DNA of 64,000 bases from contig NZ_CP034563.1 of the NCBI RefSeq assembly GCF_003970675.1, positions 124,001 to 188,000 on the forward strand, given 5' to 3'. The translations under genes and the position numbers were made by a program. The notes under the pieces are model-generated. The model saw only the letters and a list, made by a program, of their open reading frames with translations. It was not told the origin of the DNA and made no database searches. Positions 17,812 to 26,288 of this stretch are shown here, piece after piece (the stretch's first letter is position 1; every line of letters starts with the position of its first letter). The stretch comes from Flammeovirga pectinis. GTDB lineage: Bacteria > Bacteroidota > Bacteroidia > Cytophagales > Flammeovirgaceae.

Positions 17812-19068
17812 TTATTTTATATTTAGAGCTTCAATTCTTTCTTTATAATACTCTTTACCACTTATTTCATAGGCCTTTTGTAAGTATTTCAAGGCATTCA
17901 CATTATCGTTTTGAGATTCATAATACTCAGCCATAGAGTCATAAGCATTGTCACTCGTTGGGTTATACTTAATATTCATTTCAAAAAACATGAACGCCTT
18001 CTCAGGTTGTCCCATTTGCATATTCATATAGCCATAGCCATTTAACATTTCATCTATCATTGGTGCTGTGGGAACACCAAAATGTTTGGTATAAATTTGT
18101 TCTTGTTGTTTTAATAATACCACTAATTCTTCTATAGGAGTTGCTGGATTATTATATTTTTGTGGTGATTTGAACTGATACCATTCAAAAAGGAAAATTA
18201 GTCCATCTCTCATCGTTGGCAATGGAACTGTACCATGTAAATCTTCATTATACACCTTCCATGCAAAGTTTAACCCGTTCTGTTTTTGCACTTGAGTATA
18301 ATTTGAAAACTCAATGATTGAACGTGCAAACAAAGTAAATTCTGAAGAGTCTTCCATAATATTCTCCATGGTAATTTCTTCATTCCACATATGTAGTTGT
18401 TCTGCTGCTAAAGACACATAAAGGGATTTCCCTTCATAACTTTCTGTACTCAGCTTTTCTTTTGCCTCCTTCAATAATTTTTGATTGTCCCAATCCAAAC
18501 TTGGGTCTATGGCTATATAGTTTTGAAAGATGTGTTTATGATTCATCAACATATTTATTGTAAACAAACCGGCATAAGAATGACCAATTAAGGTACGATA
18601 GGCCAAGGTTGGGTACTTACTGTCAATATATGGGATGAGTTCCTTTTCCATAAATTTGGTAAAGTTTTCAGCACCTCCAGTTTCATCATCCATTTCACTA
18701 CCTCGTCTCATTTTGATCTGAGAAGTTGTTAAATCTCTTACTCTGTTGCTACGATTAGAAATCCCTACAAGTATCATATGTGGTAGATAATGCCCCCAAT
18801 AATTACCATAAACGGCTTCCAAAGTACTCTCTAGAGAAAATCCATCCATTAGATAAATGACGGCATATTTTTCTTCATTCTCTGGATTGTAATTATCTGG
18901 TAATTTCACCCAGAAGTCACGTTTTTCACCTAAAGTTTCAGAATAAATGGAATCCACTATTCTGTTTTGAAATTCTTCTGTTGGGGAAGTATTTGTTTGT
19001 GCAATTGTTTGGTGATCAATCATTAAAATTGATCCGACAAGTAATAATAGAATGTTGTAATATTTCAT
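17812..19068 (-). CDS. Secreted alpha/beta-hydrolase (esterase D/Fes type) with C-terminal TPR
   Basis: Signal peptide (MKYYNILLLLVGSILMIDHQTIAQ), then a putative-esterase domain at residues ~30-300. The nucleophile elbow is GHSYAGL (S164). DFWVKLPDNYNPENEEKYAVIYLMDG is the typical first strand, and His near EDLHGTVP is a candidate catalytic residue. Residues ~340-415 carry tetratricopeptide-like helices (AFMFFEMNIKYNPTSDNAYDSMAEYYESQNDNVNALKYLQKAYEISG). Probable periplasmic esterase of unknown substrate. Its upstream 78 bp are duplicated before the gene at 19357-20331. Confidence 0.85.
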   Translation of the reverse strand: MKYYNILLLLVGSILMIDHQTIAQTNTSPTEEFQNRIVDSIYSETLGEKRDFWVKLPDNYNPENEEKYAVIYLMDGFSLESTLEAVYGNYWGHYLPHMILVGISNRSNRVRDLTTSQIKMRRGSEMDDETGGAENFTKFMEKELIPYIDSKYPTLAYRTLIGHSYAGLFTINMLMNHKHIFQNYIAIDPSLDWDNQKLLKEAKEKLSTESYEGKSLYVSLAAEQLHMWNEEITMENIMEDSSEFTLFARSIIEFSNYTQVQKQNGLNFAWKVYNEDLHGTVPLPTMRDGLIFLFEWYQFKSPQKYNNPATPIEELVVLLKQQEQIYTKHFGVPTAPMIDEMLNGYGYMNMQMGQPEKAFMFFEMNIKYNPTSDNAYDSMAEYYESQNDNVNALKYLQKAYEISGKEYYKERIEALNIK

Positions 19069-19139
19069 TTCAAATGTATCTAAGTAGAAAGTTTAAACTA
19101 ATAAATTTGTTTGGTTATAAGTTGATCATAGTAAAGGTT
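19062..19139 (-). repeat. Duplicated 5' region, copy a
   Basis: The segment TTTCATTTCAAATGTATC...GTTGATCATAGTAAAGG is almost identical to 20326-20402. It covers the first codons (MKYY) and upstream region of two unrelated secreted-protein genes, so it probably carries a shared promoter and leader. The remaining gap to 19356 shows nothing recognisable. Confidence 0.7.
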
Positions 19140-19356
19140 GACATTCAATAAACACAATGACCCATTATTTCCATTTTCGGTAGTATTAGGGATGGCGTTT
19201 ATACAATAGTATAAAATGCTTTCAACATATTTAAAAAAAAATTTGTTGTTAGATTATTGAAAGACGTTTACAATTTAAATGTTATTGTATTACAGAACAA
19301 TTAAATTTCTTTAGATATACTGTGGACATCTGTAGAGTCACCCGATGACTAAAGTT

Positions 19357-20331
19357 TCAGTTTTTGTTGTGGATTGTATACTTTTTAAGTTTCCTATATA
19401 AATAAGATTTTTTACAATTCTTAATTACTTTTCTTCCTATGTCTTCATAGTTTATTGCAGTATTATCATCTTCTTTTAAAAAGAACTTTTTGTATTCTTC
19501 TTCACCATCAAAAATATCTAGATCAAGATATTCTTCTTTATCCATAAATGTAATTTTAAGTTCAAACCAATCTAATGATTTTTTTATACTTAAGTCTTTA
19601 ATAGGTTTCAGTATACCTGTATAAATTTCTTCTTTTGTATAGTTATTTATTATCGTTTTATAAGTTATTTCATCTTTCTCTTTAGGTATAAAAAATGAAG
19701 ATAAATAAGCGTCTTTGAATATGATATTTAATTTTTTAAAATCCTTTAAAGCATAAAGTATTGTAGTCCTCTCTTTATAATGAGGGTATTCATCTGAAAA
19801 ACATCCCCCTATATTTTGCGGATAATTTCTGGTTGAATCTAATAGAACTAATGCACTCCGATAATTATTTCTCAAAATTTCTATTCTTGATAGATTGAGG
19901 AATGAATCATGTTTAAGTGTAGATACATTATCAATAGTAAAAGATTCGAAAAAAGATTCATTAAAAAAACTGCATAGTACTCTAAGTCTATATTCCCAAC
20001 TAAATTGACCCTTATATTTTGTAACTCGTTTATAATACATTTCAGAGCTTGATAAATCATTTTGATATTTATATAGTGTACCAAGCTTATTAAATATATA
20101 GGGTTTGAAATAAGTATTTGGAAATTTTTCAAGAATATCATCATACACTAAAATTAATCTATTAGTAAGTATTTTTTCTTGGTTTTTGGATAAATCTAAG
20201 GAACAATCTCTATATAATTGTTCTTCTATTGATTGTGCATAATAAATTCCTAATGTATCAGAATCAAATGATTGTCCAAATAAAATACTAGTTGGAATTA
20301 TAGTTAAAAAAAGAATGATATAATATTTCAT
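19357..20331 (-). CDS. Secreted TPR-like hypothetical protein, 324 aa
   Basis: Signal peptide MKYYIILFLTIIPTSILFGQ. The mature part has tandem helical hairpins of TPR type in its first half (NRLILVYDDILEKFPNTYFKPYIFNKLGTLYKYQNDLSSSEMYYKRV, YRSALVLLDSTRNYP), then an unassigned C-terminal domain rich in charged residues. No enzyme motif seen; a periplasmic scaffold or cargo-type protein is a guess. Start chosen at the ATG that the duplicated leader shares with 17812-19068. Confidence 0.7.
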   Translation of the reverse strand: MKYYIILFLTIIPTSILFGQSFDSDTLGIYYAQSIEEQLYRDCSLDLSKNQEKILTNRLILVYDDILEKFPNTYFKPYIFNKLGTLYKYQNDLSSSEMYYKRVTKYKGQFSWEYRLRVLCSFFNESFFESFTIDNVSTLKHDSFLNLSRIEILRNNYRSALVLLDSTRNYPQNIGGCFSDEYPHYKERTTILYALKDFKKLNIIFKDAYLSSFFIPKEKDEITYKTIINNYTKEEIYTGILKPIKDLSIKKSLDWFELKITFMDKEEYLDLDIFDGEEEYKKFFLKEDDNTAINYEDIGRKVIKNCKKSYLYRKLKKYTIHNKN

Positions 20332-20402
20332 TTCAAATGTATCTAAGTAGAACGTTTAAAATAATAGATTTGTTTGGTTATAAGTTGATCATAGTAAAGG
20401 TT
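20326..20402 (-). repeat. Duplicated 5' region, copy b
   Basis: Partner of 19062-19139 with only a few substitutions. It ends where a partial attC-like palindrome begins. Confidence 0.7.
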
Positions 20403-20411
20403 TATGTTTTG

Positions 20412-20467
20412 GCTAAATTCTTGAAGGGTTGCGTCAACCGTGATTGGAGTTTCAGCGATTGTTGAAC
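20412..20467. other. Partial attC-like site
   Basis: GGTTGCGTCAACC with flanks TGATTGGAGTTTCAGCGATT and box GTTGAAC (20461-20467) closely match the right part of the attC at 5889-5957. The left box is not recognisable; the left half seems replaced by the duplicated leader. It marks the left edge of array B. Confidence 0.55.
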
Positions 20468-20613
20468 AAAAGCTTCGCTAGCTAAAGCCCACAATCTCTT
20501 ACCTTTATAACTTAATTGAGTTTGTTTTATTATAGTTTTAGACGCCAGAAAGAAGAAGTTCATTAACCATTCTAAGGTGTTGATACCCTTTGAGTTCTAT
20601 TCGTTTTTAAATT
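20461..20613. repeat. Mosaic of IS91-cassette left end and post-attI sequence
   Basis: 20461-20522 (GTTGAACAAAAGCTTCGC...) is the same as 25830-25892, the left end of the IS91-like unit. It switches at about 20523 to TAGTTTTAGACGCCAGAAAG, the sequence found right of both attI-like sites (12580-12613, 29172-29205). The junction is a rearrangement scar. 20614-20715 shows nothing else. Confidence 0.6.
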
Positions 20614-20715
20614 ATGTTTATTGTATAATCAACTTTATGAATTAACAGTACAGAAATATTTTTTGAATTACGGTTGCACTTACTTCAGTATATTAATTCT
20701 TGATAACGTGGATTG

Positions 20716-21813
20716 CTAGTCTTCAATATCAATAGTTATATTCGGATTTAAAGATTTTAGTTTTTGAACCTGTTTATCTGGAATATTAGAACTTAATTCT
20801 ACTCTTATGAGTTTTTCGCATTTAAACAAAGGTGAAATTTCCTGAATAGGAGTTTCCGATATTTCGAGATATTCCAAATCTTGACATTTTTTCAAGAAAG
20901 AAATATTTTTCACATTCGTTTCAGAAATATCAACATCAACAAGCGTAGTTATTTTCTTAAGCATATCTAAGTGCTCCAATTTAGTTTCTGTGAATTCTAA
21001 TTCTTTCAAACTTCTCATCCCTGAAAGTGCAGAAAAATCAATTAGTTTATTGCACCAATTTGCATGAATTTCTTCTATATTGGTATTGTTTTTAAGAAAA
21101 TTAAGTGATGTGACTTCTTTACTGTTAGCCATTTCAATCTTTCTGAGATTAGTGAGAGATTCTAAGACCCTTAATGCATTATCAGTTGCTTGTGGATTCA
21201 TATAAATATTCAAATATTGAAGCTCTTTAAGACTGGCCACAGGCTCATAATTTTCAAATGTATGATCAGTACCATAAAGAGATAGTCCCTTAACATTTGG
21301 AGTCTTATAAAGAAAGGAAATCGAATTTACTGCACTCATATAAAAACTAACATCTTCTAATTTAGTTAGATTGCCCAATGCATCAGTATTTGTTACATGA
21401 GTATTATAACAATCTAATTCAATTAGATTAATTAAGTTACGCAATGGTTCTAGATCGATTGGTTTTTCTTGAGAAGCTTCTAACCATCTTAAATTAAGAA
21501 CTTTAAGTGATTTTAAATTTGAAATTGCAGAAATATTATTAATGTGTTCATTTCTATTTGCGAATTCTAACTCAAGAATCCATGGGAATTTCTCACATGT
21601 TAAATCAAAATCTGATTGGGTTGCAATATTACCGACAATTACAGTAAGTTTTTCTTTATTTTCTGTGCTATTGATTGCTTCAATAGCTTCAGTTGTTAAA
21701 TGATTTATAGTAATATTGAATGGACTAATATTAAAACTCTTTGTTTCTTTTTGAGCATTTACCGAAATATTTACTAGGATAAACAGAAATGTAATTAGTG
21801 TTATTTTTTTCAT
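20716..21813 (-). CDS. Secreted leucine-rich-repeat protein, 365 aa
   Basis: Signal peptide (MKKITLITFLFILVNISVNAQ) followed from about residue 85 by 22-24-residue leucine-rich repeats of the internalin type: ISNLKSLKVLNLRWLEAS, LRNLINLIELDCYNTHVTN, LGNLTKLEDVSFYMSAVNS, LKELQYLNIYM, LTNLRKIEMANSKEV, MRSLKELEFTETKLEHL, ITTLVDVDISETNVKN, CQDLEYLEISETPIQE. It should form a curved solenoid for protein binding outside the cytoplasm. No T9SS tail or membrane anchor. Confidence 0.88.
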   Translation of the reverse strand: MKKITLITFLFILVNISVNAQKETKSFNISPFNITINHLTTEAIEAINSTENKEKLTVIVGNIATQSDFDLTCEKFPWILELEFANRNEHINNISAISNLKSLKVLNLRWLEASQEKPIDLEPLRNLINLIELDCYNTHVTNTDALGNLTKLEDVSFYMSAVNSISFLYKTPNVKGLSLYGTDHTFENYEPVASLKELQYLNIYMNPQATDNALRVLESLTNLRKIEMANSKEVTSLNFLKNNTNIEEIHANWCNKLIDFSALSGMRSLKELEFTETKLEHLDMLKKITTLVDVDISETNVKNISFLKKCQDLEYLEISETPIQEISPLFKCEKLIRVELSSNIPDKQVQKLKSLNPNITIDIED

Positions 21814-21898
21814 ATTTTGAAGATAAGTATTTACTAATGGTTTTTATAATTTATATTTTAGTCAGAGGGTTCTATTTTTTCTGATTAAATATTATTGC

Positions 21899-22021
21899 TT
21901 AGAATACAAATTTTAGTGTGCCATCACCTTCTACATTTGCAAATTTCTGTACATTAGTCATTCCAAATGTCAGCAACAATGTTGCCATTAAAAGTGCGGA
22001 ATAGACAAGCTTTTTTAGTGT
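21899..22021 (-). pseudogene. Remnant of a small secreted protein
   Basis: Minus-strand frame LKKLVYSALLMATLLLTFGM followed by TNVQKFANVEGDGTLKFVF and a stop. It looks like a signal peptide plus a short tail, but there is no in-frame ATG before it (a TAG precedes). Probably the end of a decayed gene. The remainder of 21814-22105 is featureless. Confidence 0.4.
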
Positions 22022-22105
22022 CTAATGATCACTTTTGTGTGAGTTTCTTTGATTTATATAGTCTGGTATTTCTTTCTCTTAAGAGCAATTAAAAGAGAAT
22101 ATATA

Positions 22106-22774
22106 TTATAATTCTTTGTATTCAGTTTCAATTTTGTGAAAATCTTTATACAAAGATTCTATACTTCTTTTTGCTAGTTCTGTAAAATTTAAATCCTTGT
22201 TATATTCATAGTTATAATCTAAACCATAAGCCTCAGGAAAGTAAATATTATCATATACCACATCAATAGACTTATACATAGCATTCATATGTTTTGGGTT
22301 TAAGATATCTGTAGCTTGAGTATGTATTAAGTTCCTATTATTATAACAAACAGAGCCATTAAAATTATAGTACTTAACCTTCAAATTATTTCCTAAATCT
22401 ATATAAAATTTAGTAGTTGTAGAAGAAGTATCATTAAACTCTTTATCGCTGCATTCAGTAAGTCCAGCAATGTAGTAAATTTTAGATTTTAAGATTTTTC
22501 TTTCATTAATAATATCATAATTGCCGGAAAAGATGGAAATGACAAAAGTAGAGAATACATTTTCATTCGTTTCGCGGTATACACCTATAAACTTATAATT
22601 TTTAGCACATACAGCTAAATTATTATTATTAATGTAATGATAGATATTATTCAAATTAACCTTATACATATCGTTAATCATATCTTTTGAGTTTTGAGCA
22701 ATAGTTTGTCCTATGAATCCGAAAAAAAATAAAAGAAGAAGTGCTTTTATCATAATGTATTTTATTTTTTCCAT
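22106..22774 (-). CDS. Secreted hypothetical protein, 222 aa
   Basis: N-terminal signal (a second Met at codon 8, MIKALLLLFFFGFIGQTIAQ, is the better start). The mature protein is tyrosine- and asparagine-rich and beta-like (FIGVYRETNENVFSTFVISIFSG, NLKVKYYNFNGSVCYNNRN), ending in a helical stretch (FTELAKRSIESLYKDFHKIETEYKEL). No family recognised. It lies next to the repeat protein gene 22824-23297 on the same strand with a 49-bp gap. Confidence 0.7.
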   Translation of the reverse strand: MEKIKYIMIKALLLLFFFGFIGQTIAQNSKDMINDMYKVNLNNIYHYINNNNLAVCAKNYKFIGVYRETNENVFSTFVISIFSGNYDIINERKILKSKIYYIAGLTECSDKEFNDTSSTTTKFYIDLGNNLKVKYYNFNGSVCYNNRNLIHTQATDILNPKHMNAMYKSIDVVYDNIYFPEAYGLDYNYEYNKDLNFTELAKRSIESLYKDFHKIETEYKEL

Positions 22775-22823
22775 ATAAATTCTTTACGTTATAGATTTTG
22801 TATACGTATACTTTAATAGCCTA

Positions 22824-23297
22824 TTATTTATTCAAACTATACCAAATGGAAACAAATTCTTGTACTGTGTAATGCCCTTTAATATTAAAAAGAATATCAC
22901 TAGAAAAAGTTGACTCTCCTTTATAGACTTTTCCATCTTTAATAGTTAGAATAATATCACTAGAAAAAGTTGATTCTCCTTTATAAACTTTTCCATCTTC
23001 AATAGTTAGAATAATATCACCAGAAAAAGTTGATTCTCCTTTATAGACTTTTCCATCTTTAATAGTTAGAATAATATCACCAGAAAAAGTTGATTCTCCT
23101 TTATAGACTTTTCCATCTTCAACCGTTAAAATTATATCACTAGAAAAAGTTGATTCTCCTTTATAAACTTTTCCATCTTCAATAGTTAGAATAATATCAC
23201 CAGAAAAAGTTGATTCTCCTTTATAAACATAAGATTGGGCAAATGATATGTTCGATGCAATAAAAACGCTAATTAATGTAAATAATATTTTTTTCAT
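22824..23297 (-). CDS. Secreted protein made of six 20-residue tandem repeats
   Basis: Signal peptide MKKILFTLISVFIASNISFAQ, then near-identical 20-residue units YKGESTFSGDIILTIEDGKV, varying only at G/S, I/V and E/K positions, and a short cap (GHYTVQEFVSIWYSLNK). Each unit is one 60-bp DNA repeat. The alternating pattern and invariant GK(V/I)YKG turn suggest a repeated beta-hairpin (beta-flower or beta-solenoid like). No catalytic motif. The very low divergence of the DNA repeats implies recent expansion and likely copy-number variation. Confidence 0.85.
   Translation of the reverse strand: MKKILFTLISVFIASNISFAQSYVYKGESTFSGDIILTIEDGKVYKGESTFSSDIILTVEDGKVYKGESTFSGDIILTIKDGKVYKGESTFSGDIILTIEDGKVYKGESTFSSDIILTIKDGKVYKGESTFSSDILFNIKGHYTVQEFVSIWYSLNK
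22896..23229. repeat. 60-bp tandem repeat array inside the gene
   Basis: Each unit contains CCTTTATAGACTTTTCCATC and TCACTAGAAAAAGTTGATTC with few substitutions. It is in frame and coding, not a CRISPR array: there are no unique spacers. Confidence 0.85.
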
Positions 23298-23339
23298 TTT
23301 GTTTCTTTTATTTTAATTTAATCCTAACAGTTCCACTTT

Positions 23340-23537
23340 CTATACCTTTAAAAAGATTCTTTTTTTATGCATTACCCTTACTATTAAGAACAGGAGAATT
23401 AAGAATATTATTGCAAACGACATTGAACTCCATTCTTTATGATCTATAAATGAACTAAGAAAATCAAAGCATAAACTTCGTGTTGATTTACCACCAGCTA
23501 CTGGTTTGTAAAAAATAGGGACTAACATATTAACCAT
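23340..23537 (-). CDS. Small membrane protein, 65 aa (uncertain)
   Basis: One hydrophobic helix (SMSFAIIFLILLFLIVRVMH, residues ~39-58) with a basic tail. The N-terminal codons lie at the edge of the 326-bp IS91-type repeat, so the start may be artificial. No family recognised. Confidence 0.35.
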   Translation of the reverse strand: MVNMLVPIFYKPVAGGKSTRSLCFDFLSSFIDHKEWSSMSFAIIFLILLFLIVRVMHKKRIFLKV

Positions 23538-23863
23538 ATCAACAGAATGTAACCAAAAACAATTTAAAGTAATACATTTTACTTCATTTTTTTGCTTATG
23601 AAGGTAAGCCCAGAGGCATACACCCCAAACTTGATGAAAATACTAATTTCTCATTAAGTTGGGGAATCTAATCTTCTTGAAAAAGTAATAAATGAAGAAG
23701 AAAATGAGAGTATCGTTATCTCAAAAAAACTATTCATTAAAAAAGACCTCTCATGAAAATGAAAAGTCTATCCTAACTCCCTCCTACAGGAAATGTATTT
23801 CAATCAAACAACGCCTTTGTTCAACTAGGGCTTAAATATTGGCCTTTCAAGCCAATCTAAGCG
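23538..23863. repeat. Second copy of the IS91-like element's right end
   Basis: This segment repeats 27026-27358 almost base for base, from ATCAACAGAATGTAACC through GCCTTTGTTCAAC (23813-23825) to TCTAAGCGCTAATTATTAG. No transposase gene is attached here. It indicates one-ended transposition or a recombination event. The last 40 bp form an attC-like palindrome (GGGCTTAAATATTGGC/GCCAATCTAAGCGC). Confidence 0.75.
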
Positions 23864-24367
23864 CTAATTATTAGCATTAGTGATTTTTATTCGAGTTTCG
23901 GATTTTCCGTTATTCGAAATCAAAGTCAGTTCTTTATTATTGTCTTTTTCGATTTTCCAGTGAAATGATTTTATTCCAGTTTCTATGATTTCTCTTTGGT
24001 TTTTAATTCGGTCATAAAAAATCAAATCATTATTTGCTCGTGTATGAACTCCACTTTTTATAGGGTTAGAATTCCATTGTTGAAGATAGATTCCATTTTC
24101 AATTCTATAAAACCAATCTCCGTAAAATTCTTCTCCAAATACATTTTTGGGTTCCGTTTTTATATGAATATAAGCGGGTCCGAATCTTAATTCTCCAGCG
24201 TATTTGCTCAGGATTTTTAATTCTGAAAATGAAGTCAAAATTGACCACTCATTTTTTTCATCAGAATATGAGTCATATTCCGCATTTTTATCAATCCATT
24301 TTTTTTGAAAAAGTAATAAAAAGACTGAAATTCCAAGAATAATATATAAAATTGTTGATGTCTCCAT
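23864..24367 (-). CDS. Cassette-borne membrane-anchored hypothetical protein, 167 aa
   Basis: An N-terminal hydrophobic helix (STILYIILGISVFLLLFQKKW) anchors a soluble domain (SILTSFSELKILSKYAGELRFGPAYIHIKTEPKNVFGEEFYGDWFYRIENGIYLQQW) ending IKITNANN. Not recognised. The stop codon lies within the shared repeat end. Upstream of the start is the box region ATTAATACTAAC followed by an attC interrupted by IS4 copy 3. Confidence 0.7.
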   Translation of the reverse strand: METSTILYIILGISVFLLLFQKKWIDKNAEYDSYSDEKNEWSILTSFSELKILSKYAGELRFGPAYIHIKTEPKNVFGEEFYGDWFYRIENGIYLQQWNSNPIKSGVHTRANNDLIFYDRIKNQREIIETGIKSFHWKIEKDNNKELTLISNNGKSETRIKITNANN

Positions 24368-24415
24368 TATTAATACTAACGATTTTGCTAAACTGCGAGC
24401 GAGGGTGTATCACCC

Positions 24416-25794
24416 AATGCTCTAAACTTAAGGATTTAACATTTCATTTTTCAACGATTTCAATGTTTCTCCTCTCTTTACAATTATACTAATATAATTT
24501 GTAAGACTGAAATGAAAAATAGAACAATATCCCAATTTATAAACTATCTGAACACTTTAATTAAATCAGATGAAGTACTCAATAATTTTAAAGTAGAAGC
24601 AAAAGACTTTACACGGAATAGAGTGATTAGTTTCGTCGATATAATTTTCATTTTAATCGGTAGAGTTACAAAAACAACTATGGTTGAATTGGTCCAATTT
24701 TTCTCGAATAACGGTACCTTAAAAATATGTTCTCCTCAGGCATTTAGTAAGGCTAGACTAAAAATTAATCCTGCTGCATTTCAATTTCTAAATCAAGAAA
24801 TTTTAGACTTTTATTATGAAAAAAAAAGAAACACATTTTATAAAAATAAATACCAATTACTTGCTGTTGATGGAAGTATGATTCAACTACCAGATAGTAA
24901 TGAATTAGGTCAAGTATTTTTGAGAGCAAAAAATAATAATGGGGCTGGAATGCCACTTGCAAGAGCTTCTGTTTTATATGATTTAAATAATGATTTAGCT
25001 TTAGATGCATTAATAACACATAATAAACATAGTGAAGTATCTCTTTTTTATGAACATATTGATAATTCATCACATCTTATTGATAATCATATTATTAATC
25101 CTATAATAATATTAGACAGAGGATATGCAAACATCAATATAATTGAGTCTATTTTAAAAAATAAAATGTTGTTTTTAATTCGAACAAAAGCATCCTTAAA
25201 TAAAGAAGTTATCGAGTTTGTAAATTCAAATGTAATTGAAAATACAATTATTTTTAAGAGGAAAGACAGAGACAATATTTCATGTAGAATCGTAAAAGTA
25301 AAATTGAAAAGTGGAGAAATAGAATATCTATTGACAAACACGGAATTCTCCATAAAAGAACTCAAAGAACTATATTATAAAAGATGGGGTATTGAAACTT
25401 ATTATGGATATATCAAATCTAGTTTACAACTCGAAAACTTCTCTTCAAAATCAGCAAATGGTGTACTATTAGAATTTTATGCAACTATATTTTCAGCCAA
25501 TTTGAATCAGGTTTTAATTATTGAAACGGCATTGAAAAACGATCCAAAAAACAAGTACGAATACAAGGTAAATAGAAATATTGCAACGGGTATTTTTAAA
25601 AGTTTTTACATTAAAATGAGAATGTATAAACGTGTTCCTAAAAAGATAATTGACGATACACTGACACTTATCAGACGATCAAAAATTCCAATAAAAATGG
25701 AGAGGACTTTTGAAAGAATTAAAAATAAAAGAAGTCGAAGAAAGTACCATTTTAATAGGAAATTGGCTATTTAACATCTTAAGTTTAGAGCATT
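24416..25794 (+). mobile_element. IS4-family insertion sequence, copy 3 (intact)
   Basis: 1379 bp, same 17-bp inverted repeats as copy 1. Target duplication GGGTGTATCACCC at 24403-24415 and 25795-25807. The TAT loop differs from the CGT loop at the other site, so this is an independent insertion into a homologous attC at the same position. Confidence 0.92.
24512..25774 (+). CDS. IS4-family DDE transposase, 420 aa (copy 3)
   Basis: Differs from the 2550-3812 protein at a few residues (for example R for K in FSKARLKINPAAF, H for Q in DNHIINPI, T for I in LIRTKAS). D120, D202 and the Y288/R291/E295/K302 motif are intact, so it is probably functional. Confidence 0.95.
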   Translation: MKNRTISQFINYLNTLIKSDEVLNNFKVEAKDFTRNRVISFVDIIFILIGRVTKTTMVELVQFFSNNGTLKICSPQAFSKARLKINPAAFQFLNQEILDFYYEKKRNTFYKNKYQLLAVDGSMIQLPDSNELGQVFLRAKNNNGAGMPLARASVLYDLNNDLALDALITHNKHSEVSLFYEHIDNSSHLIDNHIINPIIILDRGYANINIIESILKNKMLFLIRTKASLNKEVIEFVNSNVIENTIIFKRKDRDNISCRIVKVKLKSGEIEYLLTNTEFSIKELKELYYKRWGIETYYGYIKSSLQLENFSSKSANGVLLEFYATIFSANLNQVLIIETALKNDPKNKYEYKVNRNIATGIFKSFYIKMRMYKRVPKKIIDDTLTLIRRSKIPIKMERTFERIKNKRSRRKYHFNRKLAI

Positions 25795-25912
25795 GGGTGT
25801 ATCACCCGAGACTTGCTGTTTAAGCTGATGTTGAACAAAAGCTTCGCTAGCTAAAGCCCACAATCTCTTACCTTTAGAACTTAATTGAGTTTTTAAATTA
25901 TAGTTTACTAAG

Positions 25913-26288
25913 ATGAAAAAAAAGAGACAATAGTCGAAAAAGCGAAACGTGTTGTTCCTGATTTCAAAAACATGTTTGATCAAGTGTATCAAAACATGAC
26001 ACTCAGTGGGAAATCTTCTTCTACTTTTCAAAACTACATCCGTACTATCGCTAGTATTTCATTGTATTTTAAAAAGATTCCACTTGAACTTTCCGACGAT
26101 CAAATTAATGATTATCTGCTTCTTCTCAAAGAAAAACAAAACACTTCTTACACAATCTTTAAACATTATGTCTATGCTTTAAGATATGTATTTAGATTAA
26201 GTGACAGAGATGATCGGGCCATACAATTACCCTATTTGAAACGAAAAGATGTATACTCTTCTTTTCAAGGCGACTTGGAATACCCTTA
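25913..26288 (+). pseudogene. IS91-associated tyrosine recombinase, N-terminal fragment
   Basis: MKKK.ETIVEKAKRVVPDFKNMFDQVYQ... requires a one-base slip in the A run after the ATG at 25913; the open part starts at 25972. The segment STFQNYIRTIASISLYFKKIPLEL with DDQINDYLLLLKEKQNTSYTIFKHYVYALRYVF is a phage-integrase SAM-like N-terminal domain. Homology stops after YLKRKD, so the catalytic R-H-R-Y domain is gone. It is not an integron integrase. Confidence 0.75.

Larger units (their letters stand above)
24374..25836. other. attC-like site split by IS4 copy 3
   Basis: Left half TACTAAC...GCTAAACTGCGAGCGAGGGTG and right half CACCCGAGACTTGCTGTTTAAGC, then GTTGAAC. It is nearly identical to the attC struck at 2412-5265 but with TAT instead of CGT in the loop. 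Confidence 0.7.

Noticed and set aside
22896-23229. Possible CRISPR array (regular 60-bp periodicity)
   Set aside because: Repeats are contiguous, in frame and coding, with no unique spacers and no cas genes nearby.
25913-26288. Integron integrase candidate
   Set aside because: Only a SAM-like N-terminal domain is present, joined to an IS91-type transposase; the catalytic domain and IntI-specific insertion are absent. It is the recombinase usually paired with IS91-like elements in Bacteroidota.
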